Source: Gnetum montanum
Lineage: Eukaryota > Streptophyta > Gnetopsida > Gnetales > Gnetaceae
NCBI GenBank assembly: GCA_015680685.1
Contig: MNCI01037504.1
Location: 338,247-402,246 of the forward strand
DNA length: 64,000 bases
Direction of reading: 5' to 3'
Each line of letters opens with the position of its first letter. The stretch's first letter is position 1. Both the position numbers and the translations under genes were made by a program. Shown in pieces: positions 10,865 to 23,511 of the stretch. The notes beneath the pieces are model-generated. The model did no database searches. It worked only from the letters and a program-made list of their open reading frames with translations, and was not told where the DNA came from.

Positions 10865-13800
10865 GTGCTACATGTTAGATATAGCATGGCTTCAAGTGAG
10901 AATGGTTTATTGGATTGGCAAACTCATTTCCACCTTGATCAACGAGCTTGAATGCTCTATTGTTGTAGGCCTTAGTGACCAGGAAAGGCCCTTCCCAGTT
11001 GGTTGAGAAATTATCTATGGATTTGTGAATGACCTTGAGGACTAGATCCCCTTTCTTGATTAGGCACTAATGCTGGTTGTGACAATGTTTTAGCTTTTGC
11101 CTTTCTTGATACCATTTAATGCAATCAAGAATATGCACACACTTCTTCTCTATTGAGTCAAGGTCTATGATTCTCAACTCATTATTTTAATCTTCGTTGA
11201 TGAAGTCTAAGAGGATTATCCAAAGTGATGGAACCTACAATTCAAGTGGCAAATTTTCTTCAAATCTATAGATGAGGCTTTAAGGCATCATACCTGTTAC
11301 TATTCAATGTGTCATGCAGTAGGCCCAAAGTATGTAGACTAGTTACTCATGCCATCATCATTTTTTGTTGCTTAGCATCTTCTTGAGGAGGTTGATGATG
11401 ACCTTATTGGTAGCCTTTGCTTGGCCATTTGCCTAAGGGTAGTATGGCAATGCAAAAGAGTGCTTGTTGCTAAAGTGCTCACAAAAGGCTTTAGTTTTAG
11501 TATTGCTAAACTAGGGTCCGTTGTCCATCACTATAGTCATGGGTAAGCTAAAACGAGTCACTATGTTATCTAACATGAATTTGCAAACTTGTTGTGATGT
11601 CATCTTCCTAACGGAAATAGCTTCGACTTGCTTGGTGAAATATTCCATTGTGGTTATTATGAAGCTATGCCCTGCAAAGGACTTAGGCATTATGGGTTCA
11701 ATGATGTCTAGTTCCTAGCATTGGAATGGCCATGTGATTTGAGTTGTATGCAATTTAGTTGGTGGCATGTGCATTAAGTTACTATGTCGCTAACAAGTGT
11801 CACATGTGTTGACTTTCCAGATGCAATTCTCTCCATGTAAGGCCAATAGTAACCTAGCCATTTGAGTTTTTCTACCATTGTCATGGACTTGCTCAATGAT
11901 TACTTTTGCTTCATTTTTGCTTATGTAGGTTAGTAGTATACCATCGTGGGATTTGTAACATAATGTGTTATCACCTACAATGACATACTACCATGAACAT
12001 TTGTGCATTGTGTCCTTTTAAGTAGTAGTTAAGTGTTGCAGAGGCTTACCTTGTAGAAGGTATTCCTTGATATTTTCATACCACTCTTTTACATGGGTGG
12101 TGCTAATTGTGGCTATGGATGCATCTTTGATGGTTTGTATGATAGGTGCAGTGCAATCCACCACTGAGGTGGGCAATGCATTGAACATGCTAGGTGCTAT
12201 GCTAAGGGCTAATGTTGCAAGTGCATCAGCAATGGCATTTTTGCTTTGAGGGATATGTTGGATATCAGTAGTTGCAAAGTGTTTGAGTAGATGTTTTGCC
12301 AAGTCACAGTAAGGCTATAAATGTTGTGCTTTGTAGGCATAAACCTCTATTACTTGATTAACCACTAGTTGTGAATCACCTCGAATCGCTATGTGTTGGA
12401 TCCCTAGGTCGCATGTTGCAAGGATGCCCTGGAGGAGACCTTCATACTCTACGATATTGTTGGTACAAGGAAATATGAAATAATTTGTGAAGGTTAGATC
12501 TTCCTAGAGGGAAATGTGATAATAGTAGTGGTGCTTCCCCCTCAAGAGGTTGAAGCTCTGTTGAAATGTAGGAGTGCCTCACAATTGTCACGCACTTGGC
12601 TAATACTACTAACATGCTTGTCTAGGAACTCAGGGTCTATGGTAGCTTGATCATCTACTGGTGAAGTCGTGAGTTATGTGGCTATTGCTTGGCCTTGTGT
12701 TGAAGCTTGCACAACATAATGTAGGTCAAATTCCATTGTTATTGTTTTCCACCGTGCAATGTGATTACTTTCATAGATATTCATTGTTATAGCTTAGAGT
12801 ACGTTGTTCTTGCAAATGATGTTTACCTAGCTACAAAATTTTTAATGCCTCCACTTCTTTAGTGAGAAGACCAGGGCAAGGCAATACTTCTCCACGTCGT
12901 TGTATCTCATTTCATGGGCTATTAATGCATGGCTTAGGTAGTAGACCGAGACCTCTACGCCACCATCTCACTTTGGCAAAGTAGAGAAGTAATGGACATG
13001 TTAAAGGTGGTAAGGTAGATGTAAAAAGGCTGATCTTCTTGTGGAGGATGGACCATAGGTAGTTGTGCTAACTCTTTCTTAATGTTGTCAAATGCTTATT
13101 GGCATTGAGCGGTTCGCTTGAGGCTCCTTTCTTGGGCAAATGTTGCATTGGTTGTAGCTTGTCAGTTAACTGGGTGATAAACCTACATATGAATTGTATT
13201 CTACCTTGCAACCCTCGTAGCTCCCTAAGGTTAGCTGGTGGTGCTAATTTGGTTATGGCCTTAACCTTGTCTAGGTCTATGTGTATACCTACTTTGGATA
13301 CAACAAAGCCAAGCATTCTACCACTTCTGATGCCAAAACATACTTCTTGGGGTTTAACCTAAGCTCATGTTTTAGGTAGCATTTAAGCACTAAGTCTAAG
13401 TCAATTACGTGGTTGTGGGCCACTTTGGACTTAATTGTAATATCATCTATGTAGTCATTGAGCAAACTAAGCATGTAGTTGCTAAAGATGTATGTCATTT
13501 CTTATTGGTATGTTGCTTCTACATTTTTTAGTCCAAAAGGCATCATTGTGTAGAAAAATGTACCCCAGGGGGTCATGAAGGTTGTATTGAGTTGGTGCTT
13601 AGGGTTGATCCTAATTTGTTTGTAGCCCGAGAACCCATTCATGAAGGAAACCAAGGTGTGTCTAGTAGTGGTATTGATTAGTTAATCAATATTAGGTGGC
13701 AAGAAGTCTTTTTTGATGGATGCCTTATTTAGGCCCCAAAATTCTATGAAAATGCGTATATTTTTGTTTTTCTTGGGCACAACCATGATGTTGTAGACCC

Positions 13801-14300
13801 AGTCTACATAGTCAATAGCTTGGATGAAACTAGCTTTGTAAAGCTTGGTGATCTCATCACAGACTATCAATGCCACCTTAGGTCTAACTTTGTGCACTTT
13901 CTACTTAACTGGTTTGATGTAGGGATCAAGGATGATGTTGTGCTAGACTAGCCAGGGATCTAGGCTTAGCATGTTCTTGCATGACCATGCAAAGGCTTTG
14001 ATATTATCATTAAGTACTTTAGTGATGTCTTAAGGGTGCTGGGGTTCTAGTGAGGATTTTAGTTTTAGCATTCTTGCCTCGTTGTTATGCATTGCCATAG
14101 GGATCTTGACAAGGGGATCCTTTGTGACGTTCCCTGCCTCTAGGTCAAGAGCCTTAACTAGATGGTCAGGCTAGTCTAGTGGCACTTCTATGTATGCCAT
14201 GTACTTGTTGTAAGCTGTAGGCTCAAGGTTTAGGCAATGAGGGTCAATGCATCACTTAATGTTGCCATAAGGCCCTGTGAGGACCAAAGGTGAGAAGATT
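10865..14300 (-). pseudogene. H pol remnant: reverse transcriptase, RNase H, integrase (Tat/Ogre type)
   Basis: On the minus strand a linker (F-A-W-S-C-K-N-M near 13990) leads to the RT: K-A-S-F-I-Q-A-I-D-Y-V and V-V-P-K-K-N near 13790, the catalytic Y-I-D-D at about 13450, and L-R-E-L-R-G-L-Q-G-R at about 13210. RNase H ends with H-I-P-Q-S-K-N-A-I-A-D-A-L-A near 12230. Integrase shows L-D-I-I-E-P-I near 11700, V-M-D-N-G-P near 11525 and A-N-G-Q-A-K-A-T-N near 11425, and ends with W-E-G-P-F-L-V-T-K near 11000. Two of three catalytic acids are present; the last expected Glu is Lys. RNase H between 12303 and 13000 is badly decayed. Many stops: not functional. Confidence 0.85.
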
Positions 14301-15149
14301 TACTCCTATAAATGTTTAAGCAAATTAGTCCATGATGGCTTACTTTTAATGAAGAAGCATGGATTACTTATTCATCTAATTGTGCACCACTTAGAGCAAA
14401 TTAGGAATCACTACAGTTTCCTATTTACATATTTATGATAAATGGATTACATAAGAGGAGACCTTTGACTCTATTGTCTAAATAAAATGAGAAGAAAAAC
14501 TTTTTAAAAAATTTAGTTATGATCTTCATAATTTATTTAAAATTGACAATGATTTGCATCAAGATTTTTTGATTTTTTTTTGAAAGGATGGAAGTTACAC
14601 ACACACACACACACACACACATTTAGATTATTACTAAGAATAATTTTATTCATAAAAAATTTAATAAGGCTTGGAGAATGCAATTATCACTTTAGTTTTA
14701 GACAAGAAAAATGGAAGATATCAAGAAAGTTCTTACCTTTCAAACAATTTCAAATTTTTTTTATATCAAGCTATCCCTGTTGGTACTTGTCTTCAACATA
14801 TGAGATTTATTTCTCCTTGATACCCTCTTTGTGGAATTGAAGCTTCAATTTTATATCTATATTTTTAGAAAATGTTTGTAGTATTAAATTGCACAACATG
14901 CTTATAAATGGTCATCTAAAATATGTAAATTTTAACTAAGTATCAACCATATCCTACTTTGTGATCAACTTTCTTTGTATACTTTCTTTTTTTGTATTTG
15001 GAAGTATCTTCGGCCACTTGTTCTCTATTCACTTAAAGATGATGCTTTTTAGTTATAAATTTAAGTAGGAAAGCTTTCAATGAAGGTTGAATAATTAAAT
15101 TTTACAAGATTAATTTTTTTATTTCAAGACTTAAGTTAAGAAAGCAATC
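14301..15149. other. AT-rich spacer between H and C
   Basis: No retroelement domain or repeat shared with the rest of the window was found here, apart from a CA microsatellite. The left part may be the very degraded continuation of H or of element I; the last five bases (CAATC) would be the left target duplication of C, whose partner lies outside the window. Confidence 0.5.
14597..14621 (+). repeat. (AC)n microsatellite
   Basis: Twelve perfect AC units. Confidence 0.95.
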
Positions 15150-16220
15150 TGATGAGACCGGATATGTCAAGTAGCTAAGTCATGGGAACATCATGAAGCA
15201 TCTTTTTGTCAAGTGTATTAGTTGGCTAAGATATCATAGATGCTACATTGCATCTACATTGTAGCATTCCTATTGGTGCGTCTCAATTGGTTGCTACATT
15301 GTAGATGCAATATTATATTTGTTATAACTTAGCTGTGTTGACACATCCTTGTCGATGCAACCTCATCAATGCATCTTTGTCAATGCATCCTCATCGACAC
15401 ATCCTTGTCAACACAACTAAATGTACTAATGCATCCTTGTCAATGCAATGCTTGTATTTTTCTATAAATATGTAAGCACCCACAATGTATTTGATACAAT
15501 TTGGTTAATAGGATAGCCAAATTCTTGTAGTTTTATTTTGAAATCTTAGAAAAAATTAGTGAGTGCCCATAGTATGGATTTGAGTTAGTTGTACAACATC
15601 TTATTCAAGTGGCATTGTACCTAAACACGTTCCATGAACATCAATAAGATTGAAATTGATTCATATTCATTATAGCACTTTGACCTAGAATAGATTTACT
15701 TTTAATGCAATTTATTTTCCATGTAATTAGTTAATATTTTTACATTTACATGCATGTTAATCAATTTATGGAATAAGCACAAGTAGTTTCAAGCATAAAC
15801 ATGTATTTTCTTGGTAATTCCAATAGCGTTATTACTTGGTTCTCCTAGCAACATAACACTTGGTAATCCTAGTAATGGGTATGTGAGTTTAGGACATGTA
15901 CAGTAAGCTAGGAATGAAAACTCATTGCCCTTAGGCTAGCTTAGAATTTATCTTCTTGTTATTAATTAAATTAAATAATTAATTTCTATGTTATTGTTAA
16001 GTTTGGTTTAAGGGCCCAACGACATCATAATCATATGCCTCACTTTGAACTAAATCATACATCATAAAGCTACCACTAGTCCAAGTAAGAAGGCAACGAC
16101 CTATGATCAATGCTTAATAATTTAGATACCTCACTAGTTCCATCCACAGAATTCAATTGGATTACATGTGAACACTTGTGATTGATATTGTTGGACATAG
16201 GGGCTACCCGCTGCTCATCA
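15150..16220 (+). repeat. 5' LTR of element C
   Basis: Runs from TGATGAGACC to GCTCATCA, followed at once by a tRNA-Asp primer site. Its first 170 bases match 53084-53254, the start of the C 3' LTR. A TATAAATA box lies at 15462-15469. It is about 200-280 bases longer than the other LTRs of this group, largely because of the short repeats at 15344-15447. Confidence 0.9.
15344..15447 (+). repeat. Short tandem repeat in U3 of the C LTR
   Basis: About seven imperfect units of roughly 14-16 bases around ATGCATCCTTGTCA, just upstream of the TATA box. The position suggests an enhancer-like array; this is inference. Confidence 0.75.
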
Positions 16221-16240
16221 TTGGCACCATTACTAGGCAC
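16221..16240 (+). other. tRNA-Asp primer-binding site of element C
   Basis: TTGGCACCATTACTAGGCAC follows the LTR directly and matches the tRNA-Asp complement except at positions explained mostly by loss of CpG. Confidence 0.85.
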
Positions 16241-16352
16241 AGTGCTACTGATCTAGATTAGTTATACTATAAACAATGGCTATTAAAGCATTAACAATTT
16301 ATCTTTTTAAAAATATTAATATTTTAAGTCACACACATTATTAATTGAGAAC

Positions 16353-16827
16353 ATGTCTCATTCACATAGAGCCAATAATTCATCACATGATGAGAGCACT
16401 AGTAGGAGTAATGATAGGATCTATATTGAAGAGAATTGGAGTGGATCACTATAAGCAGGGATATCATATGCTCATTTAGACCCATACTACATTCAAAAAT
16501 AATGTTCAACTAATGCAAAGAATCCTAGAGGGGATGAAGTCCTAGAATAAGGAGGACTATAAGGCCTAAGACCTCCTCCAAACCTAAAAGAGATGAATCA
16601 AGTGATCATAGGGGGAGACATAGAAGCCATGGCAAGTCTCCCAGATCACCATTTTCCTCTTCCTCTTCAACATCTAGTTCTAACAAAGATGAATGTAGGT
16701 ATGAAGATAAAGCTTCACTTAGAGGTCATGATAGAATAGGAATGGAAATCAAAAATAAGATGCAAGGTATCACATGGAACATAAACAAGATTATCATAAT
16801 TAGACAAATAAAAATAGATATTATCAT
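16353..16827 (+). pseudogene. C gag, N-terminal part (interrupted by element A)
   Basis: A methionine at 16353 opens a frame beginning M-S-H-S-H that parallels the D gag (54164). Shared features include I-Y-[IV]-E-E-N, then N-P-R-G-D-E-V about 60 residues in, and a serine-rich stretch. Stops and shifts are present. The frame runs into the left end of element A at 16828; homologous gag sequence resumes at 36734. This is the matrix-like N-terminal part of a Gag protein, and it has no similarity by eye to the A/B/J gag N-terminus. Confidence 0.75.
16823..16827 (+). repeat. Target-site duplication of element A, left copy
   Basis: ATCAT directly before the A LTR; the identical ATCAT follows the other A LTR at 36729-36733. 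Confidence 0.9.
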
Positions 16828-17660
16828 TGATGAGCAGTGAGGTACCCTTATGCTCAACCATATGAATACGAGTGTTACGTGTGATCTGGTCAAACTCCAA
16901 GGACTAAGTGCTTATGCACCTTCACAAAAAAAGGATGGGTTAGGTGATCATTATCGTCCCAAGCTTACATGTATGGCACGATTGTATGGTTAAGTAAACT
17001 TGAGGTATATGATTTTTATGCTTTTTTATGTTTTATGTCCTAGTGCTAAAGAGGGAAGAAGTGAATTAATTGAATAACTAATTTAAATTAACTAATCAGC
17101 TAGGTCCTAATTAGTCCTAACACCAGCATCCATTCCCACTTTCCATATACATCCTGAACCAGTGCAACACTACTAGGATTACCAAACACTAATCGTTACT
17201 AGGTTACCAAGTGTTCCACGCATGCTCGAAGTGGTCATATTGAGTGTGCTTACTTGTGAAAATTAACGAATCAGTAAAAGAAACATTAATTAACTAATGA
17301 AAGCATTAAAGAACTGTAAATAGCATTAAGGGTGACAGATAAGCTATTCTGAATGCTACAAGGTTTATCACAGAGTTCGTCTTTATTTCTGAACACAAGG
17401 TGTGCTCAGGTACACAATGCTTGAATAAAGATCCATTTGCTTTATGACTCCTACTATGGGCACTTAGAAATAATTCTAACTCTAAGAGGGAGAAACTGCA
17501 AGAGTTTAGGTAAGGAAATAAGAAACTAATTGCCAAACCAAGTGCACCCACCTCTTATTTGTAGGCAATGAGACAGGTCTCGATATCGAATGTTCGATAT
17601 CGCTTAGTAGGGCTTGATATCGCAAACTCAATATTATGGCCCTAATATCACAGCTCATCA
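16828..17660 (-). repeat. 3' LTR of element A
   Basis: On the plus strand it starts TGATGAGCAG and ends GCTCATCA; on the minus strand a polypurine tract (GTGGGGGTA) precedes it and no primer site follows it. GATATCG motifs and a TATTTATA-type box complement near 17560 lie in U3. It pairs with the LTR at 35924-36728, with many scattered transitions between the two. Confidence 0.92.
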
Positions 17661-17875
17661 TACCCCCACGATTGAATGAAAACTCATCCTTGAGTTCCTT
17701 ACAAAATATTGGGAAGGTATGGGATTATTAATTGAATGAAAACTAATGATGACATGGGATGATAGACTCAGAGTGCCCAGGGAATGGATCGACAAATATA
17801 TTACAACATTAGTGTTCATGCCCATTGTGGTGAACACTATACATAGATGACATCCAGGCCCTCATTCAACACCTT

Positions 17876-17915
<40 letters not shown>

Positions 17916-19604
17916 GCACGTTGCTACCGATGTCAAAACTGTGCACACTATTGTTCATCCATAGCCACATGTCCAAACTTGTTCCTTGCGTAAATGCTCT
18001 AGCTCCAGTCCATCACGAGTGCTCCCTCTTATCCTAGTCCATTGTTCATGTAATCACCATCTACACACACAACACACTCACGGATTAGCAAGGGTAGATA
18101 AAACCTAATGTAGTTGATACCTTACCTCGATATAAAGCACATTGGCTAGGTTGTGGATATGGCAGATATCGGGTTAGAGGTTTATGACTAATAACTACCC
18201 AAGGTGTAGGGGTAAGATAATTATGAAATGGAAAAATTTGTGACAAGGCCCCCATGACTAAGAGCGAACCTCTGGTAGCAATAGGGTGGAAAACTTTAAA
18301 GAAGAAGAAGGATAAGAGAACTAACAATGGTGAAGCCAATAAAACAAAAGAAAAAATAGATGTCATTGGTGGGGTGAATGAGAAATAGTTGATTGCAAGA
18401 AATGTTGAAGGGAAAGAGCTTAACAATTACACCAAAAAGGAATGCCAGTGGGCCCTTCCCAAAGTAGGCTCATGCCCTGAATGCCCTAACAAACCTACAA
18501 ACCAAAGAGTTCGTAGACTCTCGGAATGACATAAGAAACAATGGTTAAGAACTTACCCACAAGTGTTTTACTGAAGAATAACAATGCGTCAAGTAAGATA
18601 TAGACTCATCATAAAATTGGAAATGAGGTGGAATGTGGAAAGCAGTATGGGAAGAGAGGAGAGAATGGAATAAAATCCCAAAAATTTAGGTTGTGTAAAG
18701 TCCCATGTGTAATATGTGGTTAAGGTGACTTAATAAAATTTTCTCCAAATCCATATTCAACTATCCACATCCAGTGACCTCGCATCAACACACTTGACCA
18801 ACCCATCCTCCCGAAGTAATAAGAATGCATCCACAGAGCCACCACCATCCCAACAAGAGAAGAAGAAGGAAGTGAGAAAGGGCCTTAGTTAGAGGAAACC
18901 TTCAGGCATGGGTAACATTTCTTTCCAGTGCCATAACTAGTGCTTGTAGCCCATGTTTCTTTATTATGTCTAAGGGGTATGCTTTGAATTCTCACCATTT
19001 TTTTTGAATGTGAGAACCGCACCATGTAAAGACTTATTTGATTTAGTCAACTCCTTGATATTTGGTCAAAAGAAAAATGGTAGAAAACCTATGAAAAACA
19101 TCCAAGTACCCAAGAGAATAGCCATCACAAATGCGTCAAATCCTCTTGAGGTCACACCCTTTTCCATCCATTTGAATATTTCCTTGGTTCAAAGAGTACT
19201 AAGGCATCAATTCATTAATAAGTTTTCTTAGAAAAAGGATAGTACATTTCCAAAACAAGGGAGACCATAGAGTTTCATGGATAATTGGGTGACATGGACT
19301 CATTGCCTGTTTTGTCAAAAGAAACCATATCTTAGCATCAACATTGAAAGTCAAAGGTAAAAACCAAACATTAGTAATCAACACTTATTATAATACAACC
19401 CATAATCGTGAGCACTTATTATGTGATGAATAAAAATAAATCAAACAAAGAAATAGTAAAAATGTTAACGATGGTGTAAAAAAAATAAGTAAAGATGAAT
19501 AATGTGTAAAACAAAAATGTGCAAAACAAAAAAAAGGCAAAGGAACTGAGGGCTTAGAATGATTTGCATTGGTGGCCATCTCCCCCGTGACTAAATTGGA
19601 AGGA
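17661..19604 (-). other. Noncoding 3' region of element A
   Basis: About 1.9 kb between integrase and the 3' LTR, with no convincing frame. Two stretches are conserved with B, C and D: one around 18908-18945 (CTTTCCAGTGCCATAAC on the plus strand) and one around 19139-19160 (CTTGAGGTCACACCC). Two internal copies of the polypurine-like GTCATGGGGG (minus strand) lie near 18247-18262 and 19573-19592. These blocks may be signals needed for copying or packaging; that is inference. Confidence 0.75.
17877..17911 (+). repeat. (GA)n microsatellite in the 3' region of A
   Basis: About 17 uninterrupted GA units. The matching place in B (about 23730-23765) has a shorter, interrupted purine-rich run. Confidence 0.95.
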
Positions 19605-21220
19605 AGAGAGCCGAAATAATGAGCAAGGTTATCCACCAATAGAGGTAGTATCAGTACTAACTGTTTTAGACTCATGGAAGAGTTTGGTTTGCTAGATGTT
19701 GTTCAATAACTTCTTATTCGGGCTTTCAGTTTTGTAGATCATCATGGCCCCTAAAGGAAAAGTGTCATGAATGATATAAGGTCCTTCCCATAATGTTTGA
19801 AATTTAGTTTATTGTAATACATGTGTGGGATTCCAATAAAGAACCTTATCTCCTAGTTGGTAGTTAACTTTCCTAATCCTTAGGTCATGACATTGTTTGT
19901 TAAAGGCCTTGTGTAGTTCATTGGATGACAAGGTGGCTAGTCGATTCTCATCTAGTAAGTTAAGGTTCATTAACCATTATTTTTGTGCTAGATTGAGGTC
20001 AAGGTTAAGGTCACATGTTGTGGATAGTGTACAAAGCTCAACTTGAATAGGAAGCATCAAAAGTTTACCATACACTATCTCATAGGGAGAGTAGCCTATA
20101 GGGAGTTTCCATGTGGAGCGGTATGCCTAGAGAGCATCATTTAATTTGGTGCTCCAGTCTTGCCTATACTTGCTAATGGTTCGTGTCAATATTTTTGTGA
20201 TCTCCCTATTGGTAACCTTGGCTTGACCATTTGCTTGAGGATGATATGGTGTAGTTAGTTTATGCTCAACTCCTAAGTGTTGCATTAACTTTCAAAAATT
20301 TGAACTATAAAGTGTATACCATTGTTAGAAATAAGTGCATGAGGCATGCCAAACCTATTTACAATTTGTTGTTGAACAAATCATGCAGTAGTAGATGATG
20401 TAAAACCCATAAGAACAACTACTTCTGCCCATTTTGTAAAATAGTCAATAAATACAACAATGTAGGCCTTTCCATTGGACATTGGTGTAATAGGCCCCAT
20501 AAAATCAATACCCCATATGTCAAAGGGTTCTAAAGGTTGAATCCATTATTGTAGATCCTCCATTCTAGTAGTCATTTCCCCATCACGTTGGCAGCACTTA
20601 CAAGATTAGATGAAATGATGAGCATCCCAGAACAATGTAGGCCAATAATATCTTGCAAGCAAGATTTTTATGGCTATTTGTCTCCTTGTGTAATGACCCC
20701 CCACAAGGGCTCTCATGAGCATCTTGAAGAACTTGCAATTGATCTACATCAGGAACACACCATCGAACCAAGCCATCAAGATGTACCTTATAAAGGTGTC
20801 TGTTGATTTTCATGAAATATTTGGCTCGGTGAAGAAACTATTATTTCTTTTTAATGTCTAACACTTGTGGTGTTTCTTATGTAAGCAGATAAGTGAGAAT
20901 GCTACTATACCAGTTTGTATTACTGGGTAAGTGATTGTTTATCACACTTGAAAAGAGGAGTTCATCAAGGAAATGATCAAAAATTGTATATTCATCCTCT
21001 TTTTTGTCTCATCGAAACTAAGATAAATGATCAACAACAACATTCTCAATGCCTTTATGATCGATCATTGTAAGATTGAAATCTTGTAGGTTCACGAGCC
21101 ATCGTATGATGCGAGGGCTCACCATTGGTTTATTCATTAGGAATCGAATTGCACTATGATCCATGTGTACAAATATCTTATAACCCAATACATAGTGCCT
21201 AAATTTTTCTAGTGCAAACA

Positions 21221-21557
21221 CCACATCCATTAACTATTTTTCTGTTGTGGTGTAATTGAGTTGTTCACTAGCAATACTTCAACTTGCATAGTGGATGTAA
21301 TAGGGACATTTTTGATCATCTAATTGTGTAAGTACAGCTCATAAGGCAAAGTTGGATGCGTTAGTCATTATGTGGAATAGTTTGGACNTACCACATCCAT
21401 TAACTATTTTTCTGTTGTGGTGTAATTGAGTTGTTCACTAGCAATACTTCGACTTGCATAGTGGATGTAATAGGGACATTTTTGATCATCTAATTGTGTA
21501 AGTACAGCTCATAAAGCAAAGTTGGATGCGTTAGTCATTATGTGGAATAGTTTGGAC
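21221..21557. other. Probable assembly join: duplicated contig ends around one N
   Basis: Bases 21221-21387 and 21391-21557 are the same 167-base stretch of A pol, with two differences seen, on each side of the N at 21388. Homologous B sequence has one copy, so the duplication is best read as an unmerged overlap. Confidence 0.85.
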
Positions 21558-22688
21558 CAGTCAGGAGCTTGTAGAATAGGTGTTTCTACAAGCTTCTATT
21601 TTAAGGTTTGGAAGTCCGGCTCACATTCCTTGGTCCCTTCAAAAGGTATGTCCTTCTTCGTTAGTTCTACCAAAGGTTTCGCAATCCTTGAAAAGTTCTC
21701 AATGAAGCATCTAGAATAGCCAATATGTCTAAGGAATGATTGGATGTCTTTTATAGTTTCAGGTTGCCAAGTGATCCCTTGGATGACCTTAATCTTTTTA
21801 GGATCTACTTCTATCCCTATTTGTGAAATCTTATGTCCTAATACAATGCCTTCTTGGACCATTAAATGGCTTTTTTTCCAATTGAGCCTTAAGTTGATTT
21901 CTACACATTGTTTTAGTACTTACTCTAATTGGTCCAATGCTCATTCGAAGTCCACCCATAGGTGGAGAAATCATCCATAAAGACCTCCACACCATTTCCT
22001 ATTTGCTACTAAAAGATACTTAGAACCAAATGTTGAAACGTTGCTGGGGCATTGCACAAGCCAAATGACATCTACTTATATGCAAATGTCCCCCAAGGAC
22101 TTGTGAACGTAGTCTTGGCTTAGTCTTCTGGTTCTATTTGAATTTGATTATATCCATTGTAGCCATCTAGAAAACTATAGCAGCAATGCGCTACAATGGT
22201 ATCTAAGACTTGGTCGATGAATGGAAATGGGAAGTGGTCTTTAAATGTTACCATGTTTAGTAACCTAAAGTCTATACACATCCTCCATTTACCTTTCTTT
22301 TTGGGCACAACAATTAGTAGACTAGCCCATTCACTATCAACAATGGGATAGATGAACCCGGCTTTTAGAAGTTCAATTTTTCTTTAACCACTTGCTTAAG
22401 CTTTGGGTTCAGTCGCCTCTGCAATTGTCGTCGAGGTTTCATGGAGGGGTCAGTGTAAATTCTATGTTGGCATATCCTAGGATCTATTTTGGTTAATTCG
22501 AGATATGACCAAGCAAAGGATTTCAACCATTTATTTATCATTTTAGCAGTCTTTCTTTTTGTTGACTAGAGAGCTTAGCATTAATGATTACTGACTTTCC
22601 ATTTTTGAGAAATGTATACTCCATATCGGTGGGCAATGATTTTAACTCAAGGGGCTTTTTCTTGAACTCGTTAGGGATTTCCAACTTT

Positions 22689-22693
22689 TCCCA
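22689..22693 (+). repeat. Target-site duplication of element B, left copy
   Basis: TCCCA before the B LTR; CCCCA lies after the other B LTR at 32499-32503. The same place in B's own pol reads CCCCCAGTTGAT without an insertion, which fixes the empty site. Confidence 0.85.
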
Positions 22694-23511
22694 TGATGAG
22701 CGACGAGGTACCTCTACACTCAACCATATGAATACAAGTGTTTCATGCATGATCCAGTCAAATTCCAAGGACTAAGTGCCTATGCGCCTTTGTGGAACGA
22801 TATCGGGTTGGTTAATCATTGTCTTCCCAAACTTACTTGTATGTCACAGTGGTATGGTTAAGTAAGCTTGAGGCATATGGATTTTATGGCTTTTATGTGT
22901 TTTATATCCTGCGCTAGTAAGGAGGGGAAGAGAGATAACTAAGTAACTTATCTAATTTAACTATTCATTAACTAAGTTCTAATTACTCCCAACACCAGTA
23001 TTCTTTCCCACTTATTGTACACATCCTAAACTAGGGTAACGCTGCTAGGATTACCAAATGATAATCGTTACTGGGTTACCAAGTGCTACACACATGCTCT
23101 AAGTGGTCATACTAAGTGTATTTAACTAAGAGAGTTGTAGGCTGAGAGAAATCATTAATCACTAAAAAAGAATTAAATAATAATTAATTGCTAATTAATC
23201 TATTTTGTATGCTGCAAGGTTTATCATAAAGTTTGTCTTCATTGCAGTACATGAAGTGTGCTCAGGTACACAATGCTCGAATAAAGATCCATTCACTCTA
23301 TGACTCCTACTGCGGGCACACAAAAATAATTTAAACTCTGGAGGGAAAATGGTAAGAGTTTGGCTAAGGGACTAACTTCTAATGTGGAAACCAAGGGTGT
23401 CACCTCTTATTTATAGGCAAAGAGATAGATTGCAATATCATGTATTTGACATCGCATGATTGATCTGATATTGTGGACGCGATATCATGGATGTGATATT
23501 GCGGTTCATCA
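22694..23511 (-). repeat. 3' LTR of element B
   Basis: Starts TGATGAGCGA and ends GGTTCATCA on the plus strand; on the minus strand it follows the tract CATGGGGGTA. 818 bp against 806 bp for its 5' partner, to which it is clearly closer than to the A LTRs. GATATC-type motifs lie between 23425 and 23505. Confidence 0.93.

Larger units (their letters stand above)
7805..14300 (-). mobile_element. Element H: Tat/Ogre-like Ty3/gypsy retrotransposon, 5' truncated
   Basis: On the minus strand a pol region (about 14300 down to 10865) is followed by a noncoding 3' region with degenerate repeats, a polypurine tract and one LTR ending at 7805. Gag, protease and the 5' LTR are missing: pol sequence fades out near 14300 and is followed by unrelated sequence. 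The left end lies 55 bases inside element I, so H inserted into I. LTR ends (TGAAACACC...) and a conserved LTR block tie it to F and G. It is the only member of that group in the window with reverse transcriptase and integrase. Confidence 0.85.
19605..22693 (-). pseudogene. A pol, C-terminal part: reverse transcriptase, RNase H, integrase
   Basis: From 22693 downwards: pre-RT linker (P-L-E-L-K-S-L-P near 22660), V-P-K-K-K-G-K-W-R-M-C-I-D-F near 22290, F-L-D-G-Y-N-G-Y-N-Q-I near 22155, catalytic V-F-M-D-D-F near 21970, L-G-H-K-I near 21830, RNase H with H-M-D-H-S-A-I near 21150. Integrase: zinc finger C-K-C-C-Q-R near 20590, [10 protein letters not shown] near 20510, I-S-N-N-G-I-H-F near 20320 and A-N-G-Q-A-K-V-T-N near 20225. 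The expected catalytic D and E of the last two motifs are N and K. Stops and shifts abound. About 167 bases around 21388 are duplicated by an assembly join. Confidence 0.88.

Noticed and set aside
12067-12249. Plus-strand frames at 12067, 13099, 28882, 29498 and 33631
   Set aside because: Antisense shadows of minus-strand pol or gag, whose motifs are clear on the other strand.
17306-17551. 81-codon and similar frames repeated at 36402-36647 as a conserved small protein
   Set aside because: They lie in the two LTRs of element A; similarity comes from the LTR, and the frame is not kept in B or J.
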